In this document: positions 27,710 to 36,310 of the stretch, piece after piece
How positions within the stretch are numbered: position 1 is the stretch's first letter
Layout of the letters: every line of letters starts with the position of its first letter
Assembly: GCA_963775015.1 (NCBI GenBank)
Contig: CAVZHI010000025.1
Span: forward strand, 81,081 to 145,080
Reading direction: 5' to 3'
DNA: 64,000 bases
From: JAEMQF01 sp963775015
GTDB taxonomy: Bacteria > Pseudomonadota > Gammaproteobacteria > Burkholderiales > Burkholderiaceae_C
Notes under the pieces: generated by a model
Told to the model about the DNA's origin: nothing
The model's input: only the letters and a program-made list of their open reading frames with translations
Databases searched by the model: none
Translations under genes and position numbers: made by a program

Positions 27710-27868
27710 CTGGTGGACCCCCTTGAACGTGGGATTGACAACAGACGGGTGTACGCAGCATCGCTCATTTTTCATCCAGGAAGTTACATCTTGGCCTGCG
27801 GAAAAGCGCGATTGGCGCCAGGTTCACGTCGGGTTGACGCATACAGGCGGCAGCTACCGCGCGCGCCG

Positions 27869-28699
27869 CTACAAATCGGTGCGCAACTTCCAGATCTCCG
27901 GGAACAGCACGACGTCGAGCATCTTGCGCAAGTAGCCCACGCCGCTCGTGCCGCCGGTGCCGCGCTTGAAGCCGATGATGCGTTCCACCGTCGTCACATG
28001 GCGGAAGCGCCAGAGGCGGAACGCGTCTTCGAGGTCGGTGAGTTCTTCGCCGAGTTGGTACAGGTCCCAGTGGCGCTCCGGGTCCCGGTAAACGGTGAGC
28101 CAGGCTTGCTCGACGGCGTCGCTGACAGGGTAGGCCAACGTCCAGTCGCGCTCGGTATGGCTCGGCGGGATGGGCAAGCCGCGCCGCGCGAGCAGGCGCA
28201 ATGACTCGTCGTAAAGCGACGGCGCGCGAAACGCCGCGTCGACTTGCGCGAGCAGATCCGGCCGGTGCGAATGCGGTTTCAGCATGGCTGCGTTCTTGTT
28301 GCCGAGCATGAACTCGATTTGCCGGTACTGCCAGCTCTGGAAGCCGCTGCTGCTCGCGAGATAGGGGCGGATGGCGGAGTACTCGGGCGGCGTCATCGTC
28401 GCGAGCACGTCCCAGGCGTGCACGAGCTGCTCCATGATCTTGCTCACGCGCGCGAGCATCTTGAAGGCGCTGCCGAGCTTGTCGTCGCGGATGCACTGCA
28501 ATGCCGCGGCCAGCTCGTGCAGGAGCAGCTTCATCCAGAGCTCGCTTGTCTGGTGCTGCACGATGAACAGCATTTCGTTGTGGTCCGGCGAGCGCGGGTG
28601 CTGCGCGCCGAGCACGGCGTCCAGGTGCAGGTAGTCGCCGTAGCTCATGTCGTTCGCGAAGTCGAGCTTCGGTGCGTCGGGGTCGGTGTGTGTGCCCAT
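27869..28699 (-). CDS. kynA: Tryptophan 2,3-dioxygenase
   Basis: Haem enzyme that opens the indole ring of L-tryptophan to N-formylkynurenine, the first step toward anthranilate. Signatures are MSYGDYLHLDAVLGAQHPRS, EMLFIVQHQTSELWMKLLLH, MTPPEYSAIRPYLASSSGFQ, SWQYRQIEFMLGN and the C-terminal RHVTTVERIIGFKRGTGGTS with the haem-ligand His. At 276 residues it is normal length. ATG 28699 has GGAGGA eight bases upstream; another ATG lies 36 bases further upstream. It is divergent from the anthranilyl-CoA monooxygenase gene with 65 bases between starts. Formamidase and kynureninase genes are not adjacent, though an alpha/beta hydrolase at 51 kb could be a formamidase. Confidence 0.94.
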   Translation of the reverse strand: MGTHTDPDAPKLDFANDMSYGDYLHLDAVLGAQHPRSPDHNEMLFIVQHQTSELWMKLLLHELAAALQCIRDDKLGSAFKMLARVSKIMEQLVHAWDVLATMTPPEYSAIRPYLASSSGFQSWQYRQIEFMLGNKNAAMLKPHSHRPDLLAQVDAAFRAPSLYDESLRLLARRGLPIPPSHTERDWTLAYPVSDAVEQAWLTVYRDPERHWDLYQLGEELTDLEDAFRLWRFRHVTTVERIIGFKRGTGGTSGVGYLRKMLDVVLFPEIWKLRTDL

Positions 28700-28728
28700 C
28701 GAGGAGTCCTCCGGAACAGCATTATTGC

Positions 28729-28755
28729 TTGACACCTCAAATATCCAGACATAAA
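28729..28755 (+). promoter_or_regulatory. Candidate promoter for the anthranilate-CoA operon
   Basis: TTGACA at 28729-28734 is a perfect -35 hexamer. CATAAA at 28750-28755 is a four-of-six -10 match, but the 15-base spacing is short. Transcription would then begin within a few bases of the ATG at 28765, and there is no recognisable ribosome site, so the message may be almost leaderless. The same short divergent region must carry the kynA promoter and any MarR operator. Confidence 0.4.
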
Positions 28756-28764
28756 GTTCGCGCC

Positions 28765-31132
28765 ATGCGAATCACGTGTGTGGGTGGCGGCCCGGCGGGT
28801 CTGTACTTTTCGCTGCTGATGAAGCAGCAGAACCCGGCGCATCAGGTCACGCTGATCGAGCGCAACGCGGCGTCGGACACCTTCGGCTGGGGCGTCGTGC
28901 TGTCGGACCAGATGCTCGGCGCGCTGCGCCGCGCCGACGCCAAGACCGCGGCGCAGGTCCATCAGTCGTTCAACCACTGGGACGACATCGAGGTCCACTT
29001 CCAGGGCCGCAGCGTGCGCTCGTCGGGTCACGGGTTTTGCGGCATCGGCCGCAGGCGTTTGCTCAACATCCTGCAGGACCGCTGCAGCGAACTGGGCGTG
29101 GACTTGCGCTTTTCCACCGAGTTTCCGACCGATGACGCGAGCATCAAAAACGTCGACGCGGACCTCATCATCGCCGCCGACGGCCTGAACAGCCGCATCC
29201 GCACCCAGTATGCGGCGACCTACGAGCCCGACATCGACTTGCGCCAGTGCCGTTTCGTCTGGCTCGGCACCACCAAACCCTTCGACGCCTTCACGTTTGC
29301 GATCGAACCCACGCCGTGGGGCTGGTTTCAGGCGCACGCGTACCGCTTCGACGCGCAGACGTCGACCTTCATCGTCGAAGCGCCTGAAAGCGTTTGGCGC
29401 GCCGCCGGCCTGGAAGAGATGAGCAAGGAAGACGGCATCGCCTTTTGCGAGAAACTGTTCGCCAAATACCTCGACGGTCACAAACTGATGAGCAACGCGG
29501 CGCACCTGCGCGGCTCGGCGGCGTGGATCCGCTTCCCGCGTGTCGTGTGCAAACATTGGGTGCACCGCCTGCCCAGCGGCACGCCCGTCGTTCTGATGGG
29601 CGACGCCGCGCACACGGCGCATTTCAGCATCGGCTCGGGAACCAAGCTCGCGCTTCGAGGACGCGATCGACCTCGCGGCGAGCCTGGCCGCGCACCCGGA
29701 CGACGTGAACGAGGCGCTCGCCGACTACGAAGCGCGGCGCAGCGTCGAGGTGCTGAAGATCCAGAACGCGGCGCGCAACTCGACCGAGTGGTTCGAGAAC
29801 GTCGAGCGCCACGCGAAGCTCGCGCCCGAGCAGTTTGCCTACTCGCTGCTGACGCGTTCGCAGCGCATTTCGCACGAGAACCTGCGCCTGCGCGACGCCG
29901 CTTACGTCGGCAGCTTCGAAGACTGGCTCGCGCAGCGCAGCGGGCTGGAGGTGCAAGGCGTGCCGCCGATGTTCACGCCGTTTCGCCTGCGCGGCGTGAC
30001 GCTGAAGAACCGCGTCGTCGTCTCGCCGATGGCGCAATACAGCGCGGTGAAGGGTGTTCCGGGCGACTACTACCTCGTGCACATGGGCGCGCGCGCGATG
30101 GGCGGCGCGGCGCTGATCTTCACCGAGATGACGTGTCCCTCGCCGAGTGCGCGCATCACGCCCGGCTGCTGCGGGCTCTGGAACGACGCGCAGCAACACG
30201 CCTGGCGGCGCATTGTCGACTTCGTGCACACGAACAGCAGCGCCAAGGTCGCGCTGCAGCTCGGCCATTCGGGCGCGAAGGGCTCGACGCGCGTGCCGTG
30301 GGAGGGCGAAGATGAGCCGCTCAGCGCGGGCAACTGGCCTCTCGTGTCGGCGTCGCCGCAGCAGTATGTGCCAGGCGTGAGCGACTGGTCGCGCGCCATG
30401 ACTCGCGCCGAGATGGACGCGGTGCGCGATGAGTTCGTCGCCGCGACGCGGCGCGCCGTCGCCGCAGGTTTCGACTGGCTCGAGCTGCACTGCGCCCATG
30501 GTTACCTGCTGTCGGCGTTCCTGTCGCCGCTGACGAACCAGCGCGCCGACGACTATGGCGGCAGCCTGGAAAACCGCCTGCGCTACCCGCTCGAAGTGTT
30601 CCGGGCGATGCGCGCCGCCTGGCCCGCGCAGTTGCCGATGTCGGTGCGCATTTCGGCGCACGACTGGGTCCCGGGCGGCAACACACCGAGTGATGCGATA
30701 CAAATCGCGCAAGCGTTCAAGGCGGCGGGCGCGGACCTGATCGACGTCTCGTCGGGCCAGGTGAGCAAGGACCAGCAACCGGTTTACGGCCGCATGTACC
30801 AGACGCCGTTTGCCGAGAGCATCCGCAACGAAGTCGGCATCGCGACGATGGCGGTCGGCGCGATTTCCGAGGCCGATCATGTGAACAGCATCATCGCCGC
30901 GGGCCGCGCCGACCTCTGCGCAATCGCGCGCCCGCACCTCGCGAACCCGGCGTGGACGCTGCTCGAAGCGGCGAAGATCGGCTACACGCTGGGCATCGGC
31001 GCCGACTGGCCGGTGCAGTACCTGTCGGGCAAGAACCAGCTCGAGCGCAACCTGGAGCGCGAACGCGCGTTGCTCGAGCAAAACGTCGGATTGAGTCCGC
31101 AGGAGCAGGCGAACCTGGCGCTGGGGGTGTGA
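28765..31132 (+). CDS. abmA: 2-Aminobenzoyl-CoA monooxygenase/reductase (bifunctional), one frame break
   Basis: Two-domain flavoprotein that hydroxylates and then reduces the ring of 2-aminobenzoyl-CoA (or salicylyl-CoA in close relatives). The N-terminal FAD monooxygenase has MRITCVGGGPAGLYFSLLMK, the second FAD motif VVLMGDAAHTAHFSIGSGTK and DLIIAADGLNSRIR. The C-terminal old-yellow-enzyme domain starts near MFTPFRLRGVTLKNRVVVSP and has LELHCAHGYLLSAFLSPLTN and QRADDYGGSLENRLRYPLEV. An extra T at 29654 or 29655 splits it: removing it restores GTKLALEDAIDLAASLAAHP. About 788 residues once corrected. Linked ligase, hydratase and dehydrogenase genes favour the anthranilate substrate. Confidence 0.88.
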
Positions 31133-31187
31133 TGCCCGACGTTGCGCACACCGATCACCCCCGCGCCCGCCGGGGTTCAACGGACAT

Positions 31188-31461
31188 GCCACGCGAGTCC
31201 GCGCGGTGGATCCCGGCGTTCGCCGGGATGACAGGCGGGCTTCGTCACCCCGGCGCACGCCGGGGGCCAATGCCTATGCCAAGCGAGTGCGCGCGGTGGA
31301 TGCCCCGGCGTGCGCCGGGATGACAAGTGGGCTTCGTCACCCCGGCGCACGCCGAGGGTCAATGGCCATGCCAAGCGAGTCCGCGCGGTGGATCCCGGCG
31401 TTCGCCGGGATGACCGGTGGGCTTCGTCACCCCGGCGCACGCCGGGGTCCACGCGTCGGGC
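31188..31461 (+). repeat. Tandem array of three ~91-base units built from the palindromic repeat
   Basis: Three units begin at 31188, 31278 and 31370 (periods 90 and 92). Each starts GCCAAGCGAGT (first copy GCCACGCGAGT), then carries GTGGAT-CCCGGCG...CGCCGGGATGAC and a second inverted CACCCCGGCGCACGCCGGGG module. The array occupies the 336-base gap between the monooxygenase and MarR genes, leaving no room for other elements except the MarR leader. No gene is supported here. Confidence 0.85.
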
Positions 31462-31468
31462 CCACGCC

Positions 31469-32002
31469 GTGAGCGCCGTCACGCAGGTGCTGCGCCGCGA
31501 CCTCGAGTCGCGGATCAGCGACGACCACCATCAGGCGCTGAAACTCTGGCTGCGCCTGTTGTCGTGCACGACACGCATCGAAGACGTGATCCGCAGCCGC
31601 TTGCGCCGAGAATTTGCGACGACGCTGCCGCGCTTCGACCTGCTGGCCCAGCTCGAGCGCCATCCGGCGGGCCTGACGATGGGCGACCTGTCGCAACGCC
31701 TCATGGTGACGGGAGGCAACGTCACCGGAATCACGGATCAATTGGAAGGCGAAGGCCTGGTGCAACGCACGCCGCACCCCGGCGACCGCCGCGCCACCGC
31801 GGTGCGCCTCACTCCCGCCGGGCGGCGCCAGTTCCGGCGCATGGCGGCAACCCACGAACAATGGATCGTCGAACTCTTCTCGGCCTGGCCTGACGCCGAC
31901 AAGAGCCGCGTCCACAACCTGCTCGCCACTCTCAAGACGCACCTCGCAGCGCGCGACGTGCCGCCCCCGATCCGCCGCAAACCGAAGGAGAAAACCGCAT
32001 GA
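31469..32002 (+). CDS. MarR-family transcriptional regulator
   Basis: A 177-residue winged-helix regulator. The MarR core is visible: RRDLESRISDDHHQALKLWL, LRREFATTLPRFDLLAQLER, HPAGLTMGDLSQRLMVTGGN (recognition region), and wing HPGDRRATAVRLTPAGRRQF. I use GTG 31469 because longer starts read through the palindromic repeats and are not family-like. The stop overlaps the start of the enoyl-CoA hydratase gene (ATGA), so it is within the anthranilate-CoA operon. It probably responds to an aromatic acyl-CoA, as do related regulators of hybrid aromatic pathways (inference). Confidence 0.9.
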   Translation: MSAVTQVLRRDLESRISDDHHQALKLWLRLLSCTTRIEDVIRSRLRREFATTLPRFDLLAQLERHPAGLTMGDLSQRLMVTGGNVTGITDQLEGEGLVQRTPHPGDRRATAVRLTPAGRRQFRRMAATHEQWIVELFSAWPDADKSRVHNLLATLKTHLAARDVPPPIRRKPKEKTA

Positions 32003-32850
32003 GCCGACCCATCGACAACCACCTCGCGCAAGGAAACCGCCGCGAATCGGCCACCTTGACGCCGCGCCACTTCGGCTGGGCAGTGCACGGCCAGGTCGGC
32101 GTGATCACGCTGAACCGCCCGGAGCGGAAGAACCCGCTCACGTTCGATTCGTACGCCGAACTGCGCGACCTGTTTCGCCTGCTGCAGCACGCCGACGACG
32201 TTCGCGCCGTCGTCGTGCAGGGCGCCGGCGGCAATTTCTGCTCGGGCGGCGACGTGCACGAGATCATCGGCCCGCTCACCAAGATGAGCATGCCCGATCT
32301 GCTGACGTTCACGCGCATGACGGGTGACGTCGTGAAAGGAATGCGCGCCTGCCCGCAGCCCATCCTCGCCGCGATCGACGGCGTGTGCGCAGGCGCCGGG
32401 GCGATCCTGGCGATGGCGTCGGACCTGCGGATCGGCACCTCGCGCAGCAAGACGGCGTTCCTGTTCTCGCGCGTCGGCCTGGCCGGCTGCGACATGGGTT
32501 CGTGCAGCATCCTGCCGCGAATCATCGGCCAGGGGCGGGCTTCGGAGCTGCTCTACAGCGGCCGCAACTTGGGCGGCGACGAAGCGCTCGCTTGGGGATT
32601 CCTGAACCGCATCGCCGAGCCCGACGCGCTGTTCAGCAGCACGCTCGCCTGGGCGACCGAGCTCGCCACCGGGCCAAGCTTCGGCCACGCGATGACAAAA
32701 CGCATGCTGCACCAGGAATGGGCGATGGGTGTCGACGAAGCGATCGAGTCGGAAGCGCAGGCGCAGGCGATCTGCATGATGACGCAGGACTTCCACCGCG
32801 CTTACCACGCCTTCGCGGCGAAGGCGAAACCGACCTTCGAAGGCGATTGA
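31999..32850 (+). CDS. Enoyl-CoA hydratase/isomerase of the anthranilate-CoA pathway
   Basis: Crotonase-fold protein of 283 residues. VGVITLNRPERKNPLTFDSY begins the fold. AGGNFCSGGDVHEIIG forms the first oxyanion-hole segment, and GVCAGAGAILAMASDLRIGT the second. FLFSRVGLAGCDMGSCSILP replaces the usual GxxPExG helix region. The aberrant GCDMGSC stretch, with no catalytic-type glutamate pair, suggests a specialised hydratase or ring-hydrolysing homologue rather than a classical fatty-acid enzyme. It sits between the MarR regulator and an acyl-CoA dehydrogenase in one operon and most likely handles the non-aromatic CoA intermediate after the monooxygenase/reductase. Confidence 0.88.
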   Translation: MSRPIDNHLAQGNRRESATLTPRHFGWAVHGQVGVITLNRPERKNPLTFDSYAELRDLFRLLQHADDVRAVVVQGAGGNFCSGGDVHEIIGPLTKMSMPDLLTFTRMTGDVVKGMRACPQPILAAIDGVCAGAGAILAMASDLRIGTSRSKTAFLFSRVGLAGCDMGSCSILPRIIGQGRASELLYSGRNLGGDEALAWGFLNRIAEPDALFSSTLAWATELATGPSFGHAMTKRMLHQEWAMGVDEAIESEAQAQAICMMTQDFHRAYHAFAAKAKPTFEGD

Positions 32851-32852
32851 GA

Positions 32853-34067
32853 ATGACCCCCACGATGAACACGGCGCACCTCGAGTGGCCGTTCTTCGAC
32901 GAGCGGCATCGCGAGCTCGGCGCCTGGCTCGCCGACGGCGCCGCGGCGCTGTTCGAAGTGCCGCACGCCGGCGCGCGCGACGTCGACTCCGCGTGCCGCC
33001 AGCTCGTGCGCCAGCTCGGTGACGCCGGCTGGCTGCGCCACGCCGTGGCAGGCGCGGCGCATGGCGGCGCCGCCGAAGTGATCGACACGCGCGCGATCTG
33101 CATGCTGCGCGAGGCGCTTGCGTTTCACCATGGTCTCGCCGATTTTGCGTTTGCGATGCAGGGCCTGGGTTCGGGAGCGATTTCGCTGCACGGCACGGCG
33201 GCGCAGCGCGAGCGCTACCTGCCGCGGATTGCACGCGGCACGGCAATCGCCGCGTTTGCGCTGTCCGAACCCGACGCCGGCTCGGACGTGGCGGCGATGG
33301 CGTGCAGCGCACAGGACGACGGCGAAGCCTATGTGCTGAACGGCGAAAAAACCTGGATCAGCAACGGCGGCATTGCCGACTTCTACGTCGTCTTCGCGCG
33401 CACCAGTTCGCCCAACGCCGCGGCGGTGTCCGGCCAGGCGCGTCCGACGCGCGCGAGCGACGGCATCTCGGCGTTCATCGTCGACGCCACGACACCGGGG
33501 CTGGACATCGCGGAGCGCATCCAGGTGATCGCGCCGCACCCGCTCGCGACACTGCGCTTCAAGCAATGCCGTGTGCCACGCAGCCAGATGCTCGGCGCGC
33601 CCGGGCAAGGGTTTCGCATCGCGATGCAGACGCTCGACGTGTTCCGCACTTCGGTGGCTGCCGCCGCGCTCGGCTTCGCGCGGCGTGCGCTGCATGAAGG
33701 CGTGCAGCGCGCCGCGAGCCGCCCGATGTTCGGCAAGCACCTGTCCGACATGCAGATCACGCAGGCCAAACTTGCGCAGATGGCGACGACGGTCGACAGC
33801 GCGGCGCTGCTCACCTACCGCGCCGCCTGGCTGCGCGACCGCGGGCGCACGATCACCCTTGAAGCCGCGATGGCGAAGATGGCAGCGACCGAAGGTGCGC
33901 AGCAGGTCATCGACTCTGCGGTGCAGCTTTGGGGCGGCGCGGGTGTCGTGAGCGGCAACATCGTCGAATCGCTCTACCGCGAAATCCGCGCGCTGCGGAT
34001 CTACGAAGGCGCGACCGAAGTGCAACAGCTCATCATTGCGCGTGAGCTGTTGAAGGCGCATGCGTGA
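32853..34067 (+). CDS. Acyl-CoA dehydrogenase of the anthranilate-CoA operon
   Basis: FAD-dependent acyl-CoA dehydrogenase of 404 residues. Signatures: AIAAFALSEPDAGSDVAAMA and EKTWISNGGIADFYVVFART in the middle beta domain, then the C-terminal helical domain with RPMFGKHLSDMQITQAKLAQ and the nucleotide-binding QLWGGAGVVSGNIVESLYRE. LRIYEGATEVQQLIIAREL ends it; Glu in YEGATE is the usual catalytic base. It starts two bases after the hydratase stop. It probably oxidises a saturated or ring-derived CoA ester made later in the same pathway. The exact substrate is not visible from sequence. Confidence 0.92.
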   Translation: MTPTMNTAHLEWPFFDERHRELGAWLADGAAALFEVPHAGARDVDSACRQLVRQLGDAGWLRHAVAGAAHGGAAEVIDTRAICMLREALAFHHGLADFAFAMQGLGSGAISLHGTAAQRERYLPRIARGTAIAAFALSEPDAGSDVAAMACSAQDDGEAYVLNGEKTWISNGGIADFYVVFARTSSPNAAAVSGQARPTRASDGISAFIVDATTPGLDIAERIQVIAPHPLATLRFKQCRVPRSQMLGAPGQGFRIAMQTLDVFRTSVAAAALGFARRALHEGVQRAASRPMFGKHLSDMQITQAKLAQMATTVDSAALLTYRAAWLRDRGRTITLEAAMAKMAATEGAQQVIDSAVQLWGGAGVVSGNIVESLYREIRALRIYEGATEVQQLIIARELLKAHA

Positions 34068-34082
34068 ATTGCCGTGCATGCG

Positions 34083-34144
34083 GTGGATCCCGGCGTTCGC
34101 CGGGATGACTGCGGCTTGTCATCCCGGCGAACGCCGGGATCCAC
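34083..34144 (+). repeat. Perfect inverted pair of 27-base palindromic repeats
   Basis: Arms 34083-34109 and 34118-34144 are exact reverse complements (GTGGATCCCGGCGTTCGCCG... and its mirror) separated by eight bases. As RNA this would form a very stable hairpin between the dehydrogenase and the CoA ligase genes, possibly affecting message stability or read-through in the operon. Same family as the copies at 16, 31 and 42 kb. Confidence 0.88.
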
Positions 34145-34188
34145 TGCGCGACCGCTAGCGACTCCAGATTCAGACCCGGAGGACGAGC

Positions 34189-35839
34189 ATGTCTCATACA
34201 TCCCACATCGACACGTTCGCGCGAGATCACCTGCCGCCGCCCGAACTGCAACCCGAGTTCCTGTTCGATCGGCCCGAGCTGCAATTTCCCGAGCAGCTCA
34301 ACTGCGCGAGCGAATTGCTCGATCGCTGGGTCGACGCGGGTCAAGGCGAACGCCTGTGCATTCAAGGCCAGGGTGTGCGCTGGAGCTACGCCGATCTGCA
34401 GCGCGAAGCGAACCGCATCGCGAACGTTCTGGTGCAAGACTTCGGCCTCGTCCCCGGAAATCGCGTCCTGCTGCGCGGTGCGAATTCGCCGCGCCTTGCG
34501 GCGTGCTGGTTCGGCGTGGTCAAGGCGGGTGGCATCGCGGTGGGCAGCATGCCGCTGCTGCGCGCCAAGGAGTTGACGCAGATCGTGCAGAAGGCCGAAG
34601 TCAGCCACGCGCTGTGCGATTCGCGCCTCGCCGACGAACTCGCGCAGGCGCGCGCGAACTGCCCAGACCTTGCGCCACGTCTTGCACTTCAACAGCGCCG
34701 ACGTCGGCGAACTCGACGCACGCGCGGCGCGCAAATCGGCGAGCTTTCGAAACGTCGCGACGGGCAGGGACGACACCTGCATCATCGCGTTCACTTCGGG
34801 AACGACGGGCCAGCCCAAGGGAACGATGCACTTCCATCGCGACGTGATGGCGGCGTGCGCGTGCTGGCCGGCGCATGTGCTGCGGCCGCGCGCCGACGAC
34901 GTCTTCATCGGCAGCCCGCCGCTCGCGTTCACGTTCGGCCTGGGCGGCATGCTGCTGTTCCCGATGGCCGTCGGTGCGTCGACCGTGTTGCTCGAAAAGG
35001 CGACGCCCGACGCGCTGCCGGCGGCGATTGCCCAGTACCGCGCGACGATTTGCGTCACCGCGCCGACGTCGTACCGCGCGATGGCGACACAACTCAAGAG
35101 TCACGACATCGCATCGCTGCGCAAGTGCGTGAGCGCAGGCGAGGCGCTGCCCGCGGCGACGCGCAAGCTCTGGAAAGACGCCACGGGAATCGAAATCATC
35201 GACGGCATCGGCTCGACCGAGTTGCTGCACATCTTCATTTCGCACGACGAAGCGCACGCCAAGCCCGGCGCGACCGGAACGCCGGTGCCGGGTTACGTCG
35301 CGTGCGTGCTCGACGACGCGCTCCAGCCCTTGCCGCCGGGGCAGGTCGGGCGCCTCGCGGTGAAAGGCCCGACGGGCTGCCGCTATCTGACGTTGCCTGG
35401 CGACGAGCGCCAGCGTGATTACGTGCAGAACGGCTGGAACCTCACCGGCGACGCGTACCTGGTCGACGCCGACGGCTACTTCGTCTACCAGGCGCGCACC
35501 GACGACATGATCATCAGCGGCGGTTACAACATCGCCGGGCCCGAAGTGGAATCGGCTTTGCTGCTGCACAGAGCAGTTGCCGAATGCGGCGTGATCGGCG
35601 TCGCCGACGAAGAGCGCGGCCAGATCGTGAAGGCGTTTGTCGTCTTGCGCGCCGGCCACGCGCCTTGCGCAACGCTCGCGCGCGAACTGCAGGACTTCGT
35701 GAAGCAGAGCATCGCGCCGTACAAGTACCCGCGTGCAGTCGAATTCCGCGACGCGCTGCCGCGCACCGAAACCGGCAAGCTGCAGCGCTTTCTCCTGCGC
35801 GATCCCGCCGCCCCTTCCACACCCAAGGCCACGCCATGA
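34189..35839 (+). CDS. abmG: 2-Aminobenzoate (anthranilate)-CoA ligase, one frame break
   Basis: AMP-forming ligase that activates anthranilate to its CoA thioester. Motifs: the P-loop IIAFTSGTTGQPKGTMHFHR; DGIGSTELLHIFIS; WNLTGDAYLVDADGYFVYQA with the hinge RTDDMIISGGYNIAGPEVES; and the C-terminal lysine in RTETGKLQRFL. YLTLPGDERQRDYVQNGW and the HFHRD region are characteristic of the benzoate/2-aminobenzoate group. One extra base near 34669 (after NCPD) breaks the frame, and removing it joins to LRHVLHFNSADVGEL. About 549 residues. It overlaps the RidA gene by four bases and belongs to the plus-strand anthranilate operon. Confidence 0.88.
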
Positions 35840-36231
35840 AGACATTGCAGCCGCCCGGCTGGGCATCCCCACGCGGCTATTCGAACGGAGTCGCTGCGCA
35901 AGGCGTGCAAGTTTTTGTCGCGGGCCAGGTGGGCTGGAATGCGCGTTGCGAGTTCGAGACCGACGACTTTGTCGGCCAGGTGCGCCAGGCACTGCAGAAC
36001 GTCGTCGCCGTGTTGGGCGAAGCGCAGGCGCGGCCCGAACACATCGTTCGCATGACGTGGTACCTGCTCGACAAGCGCGAATACCTTGCGCGTGGCCGCG
36101 AAGTCGGTGCCGTGTTTCGCGAAGTGATCGGCAGCTACAACGCGGCGATGAGCGCGGTGCAGGTGAGCGCGCTCATCGAAGACCGCGCCAAGGTCGAGAT
36201 CGAAGTCACTGCGGTCGTGCCGCGGCCTTGA
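35836..36231 (+). CDS. RidA/YjgF-family enamine/imine deaminase-like protein
   Basis: A 131-residue protein of the RidA family, which hydrolyses reactive enamines and imines. Seen are GYSNGVAAQGVQVFVAGQVG, DDFVGQVRQALQNVVAVLGE and RPEHIVRMTWYLLDKREYLA. The family's C-terminal P-A-R-S-T-V-E catalytic motif region reads SAVQVSALIEDRAKVEIEVT, so the usual active-site Arg position is not conserved. It ends the anthranilate-CoA operon. Such a protein would suit hydrolytic loss of the amino group from a ring-reduced 2-aminobenzoyl-CoA intermediate (inference). Confidence 0.87.
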   Translation: MKTLQPPGWASPRGYSNGVAAQGVQVFVAGQVGWNARCEFETDDFVGQVRQALQNVVAVLGEAQARPEHIVRMTWYLLDKREYLARGREVGAVFREVIGSYNAAMSAVQVSALIEDRAKVEIEVTAVVPRP

Positions 36232-36239
36232 GGGGCGCA

Positions 36240-36278
36240 ACCAGAAGAAAAGCCCGCACGGCCGGGGCCATGCGGGCT
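36240..36278 (-). terminator. Rho-independent terminator of the porin gene
   Basis: AGCCCGCA at 36251-36258 pairs with TGCGGGCT at 36271-36278 around a 12-base loop. Read on the minus strand the stem is followed directly by TTTTCTTCTGG. It lies just after the porin stop and between convergent genes, so it may also stop the anthranilate operon from the other side. Confidence 0.85.
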
Positions 36279-36310
36279 CTGATCGGTGTGAAACCGAATC
36301 GGGGCCGGAA

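Noticed and set aside
27710..27775. N-terminal extension of the RTX protein to an upstream ATG
   Set aside because: The extra 22 residues contain two cysteines and no signal, whereas ATG 27709 has a good ribosome site; RTX substrates need no N-terminal signal.
31188..31461. Possible CRISPR array
   Set aside because: Only three units with a ~91-base period, each unit itself containing palindromes and no unique spacers of constant length; no cas genes in the window. It is a tandem REP-like repeat.
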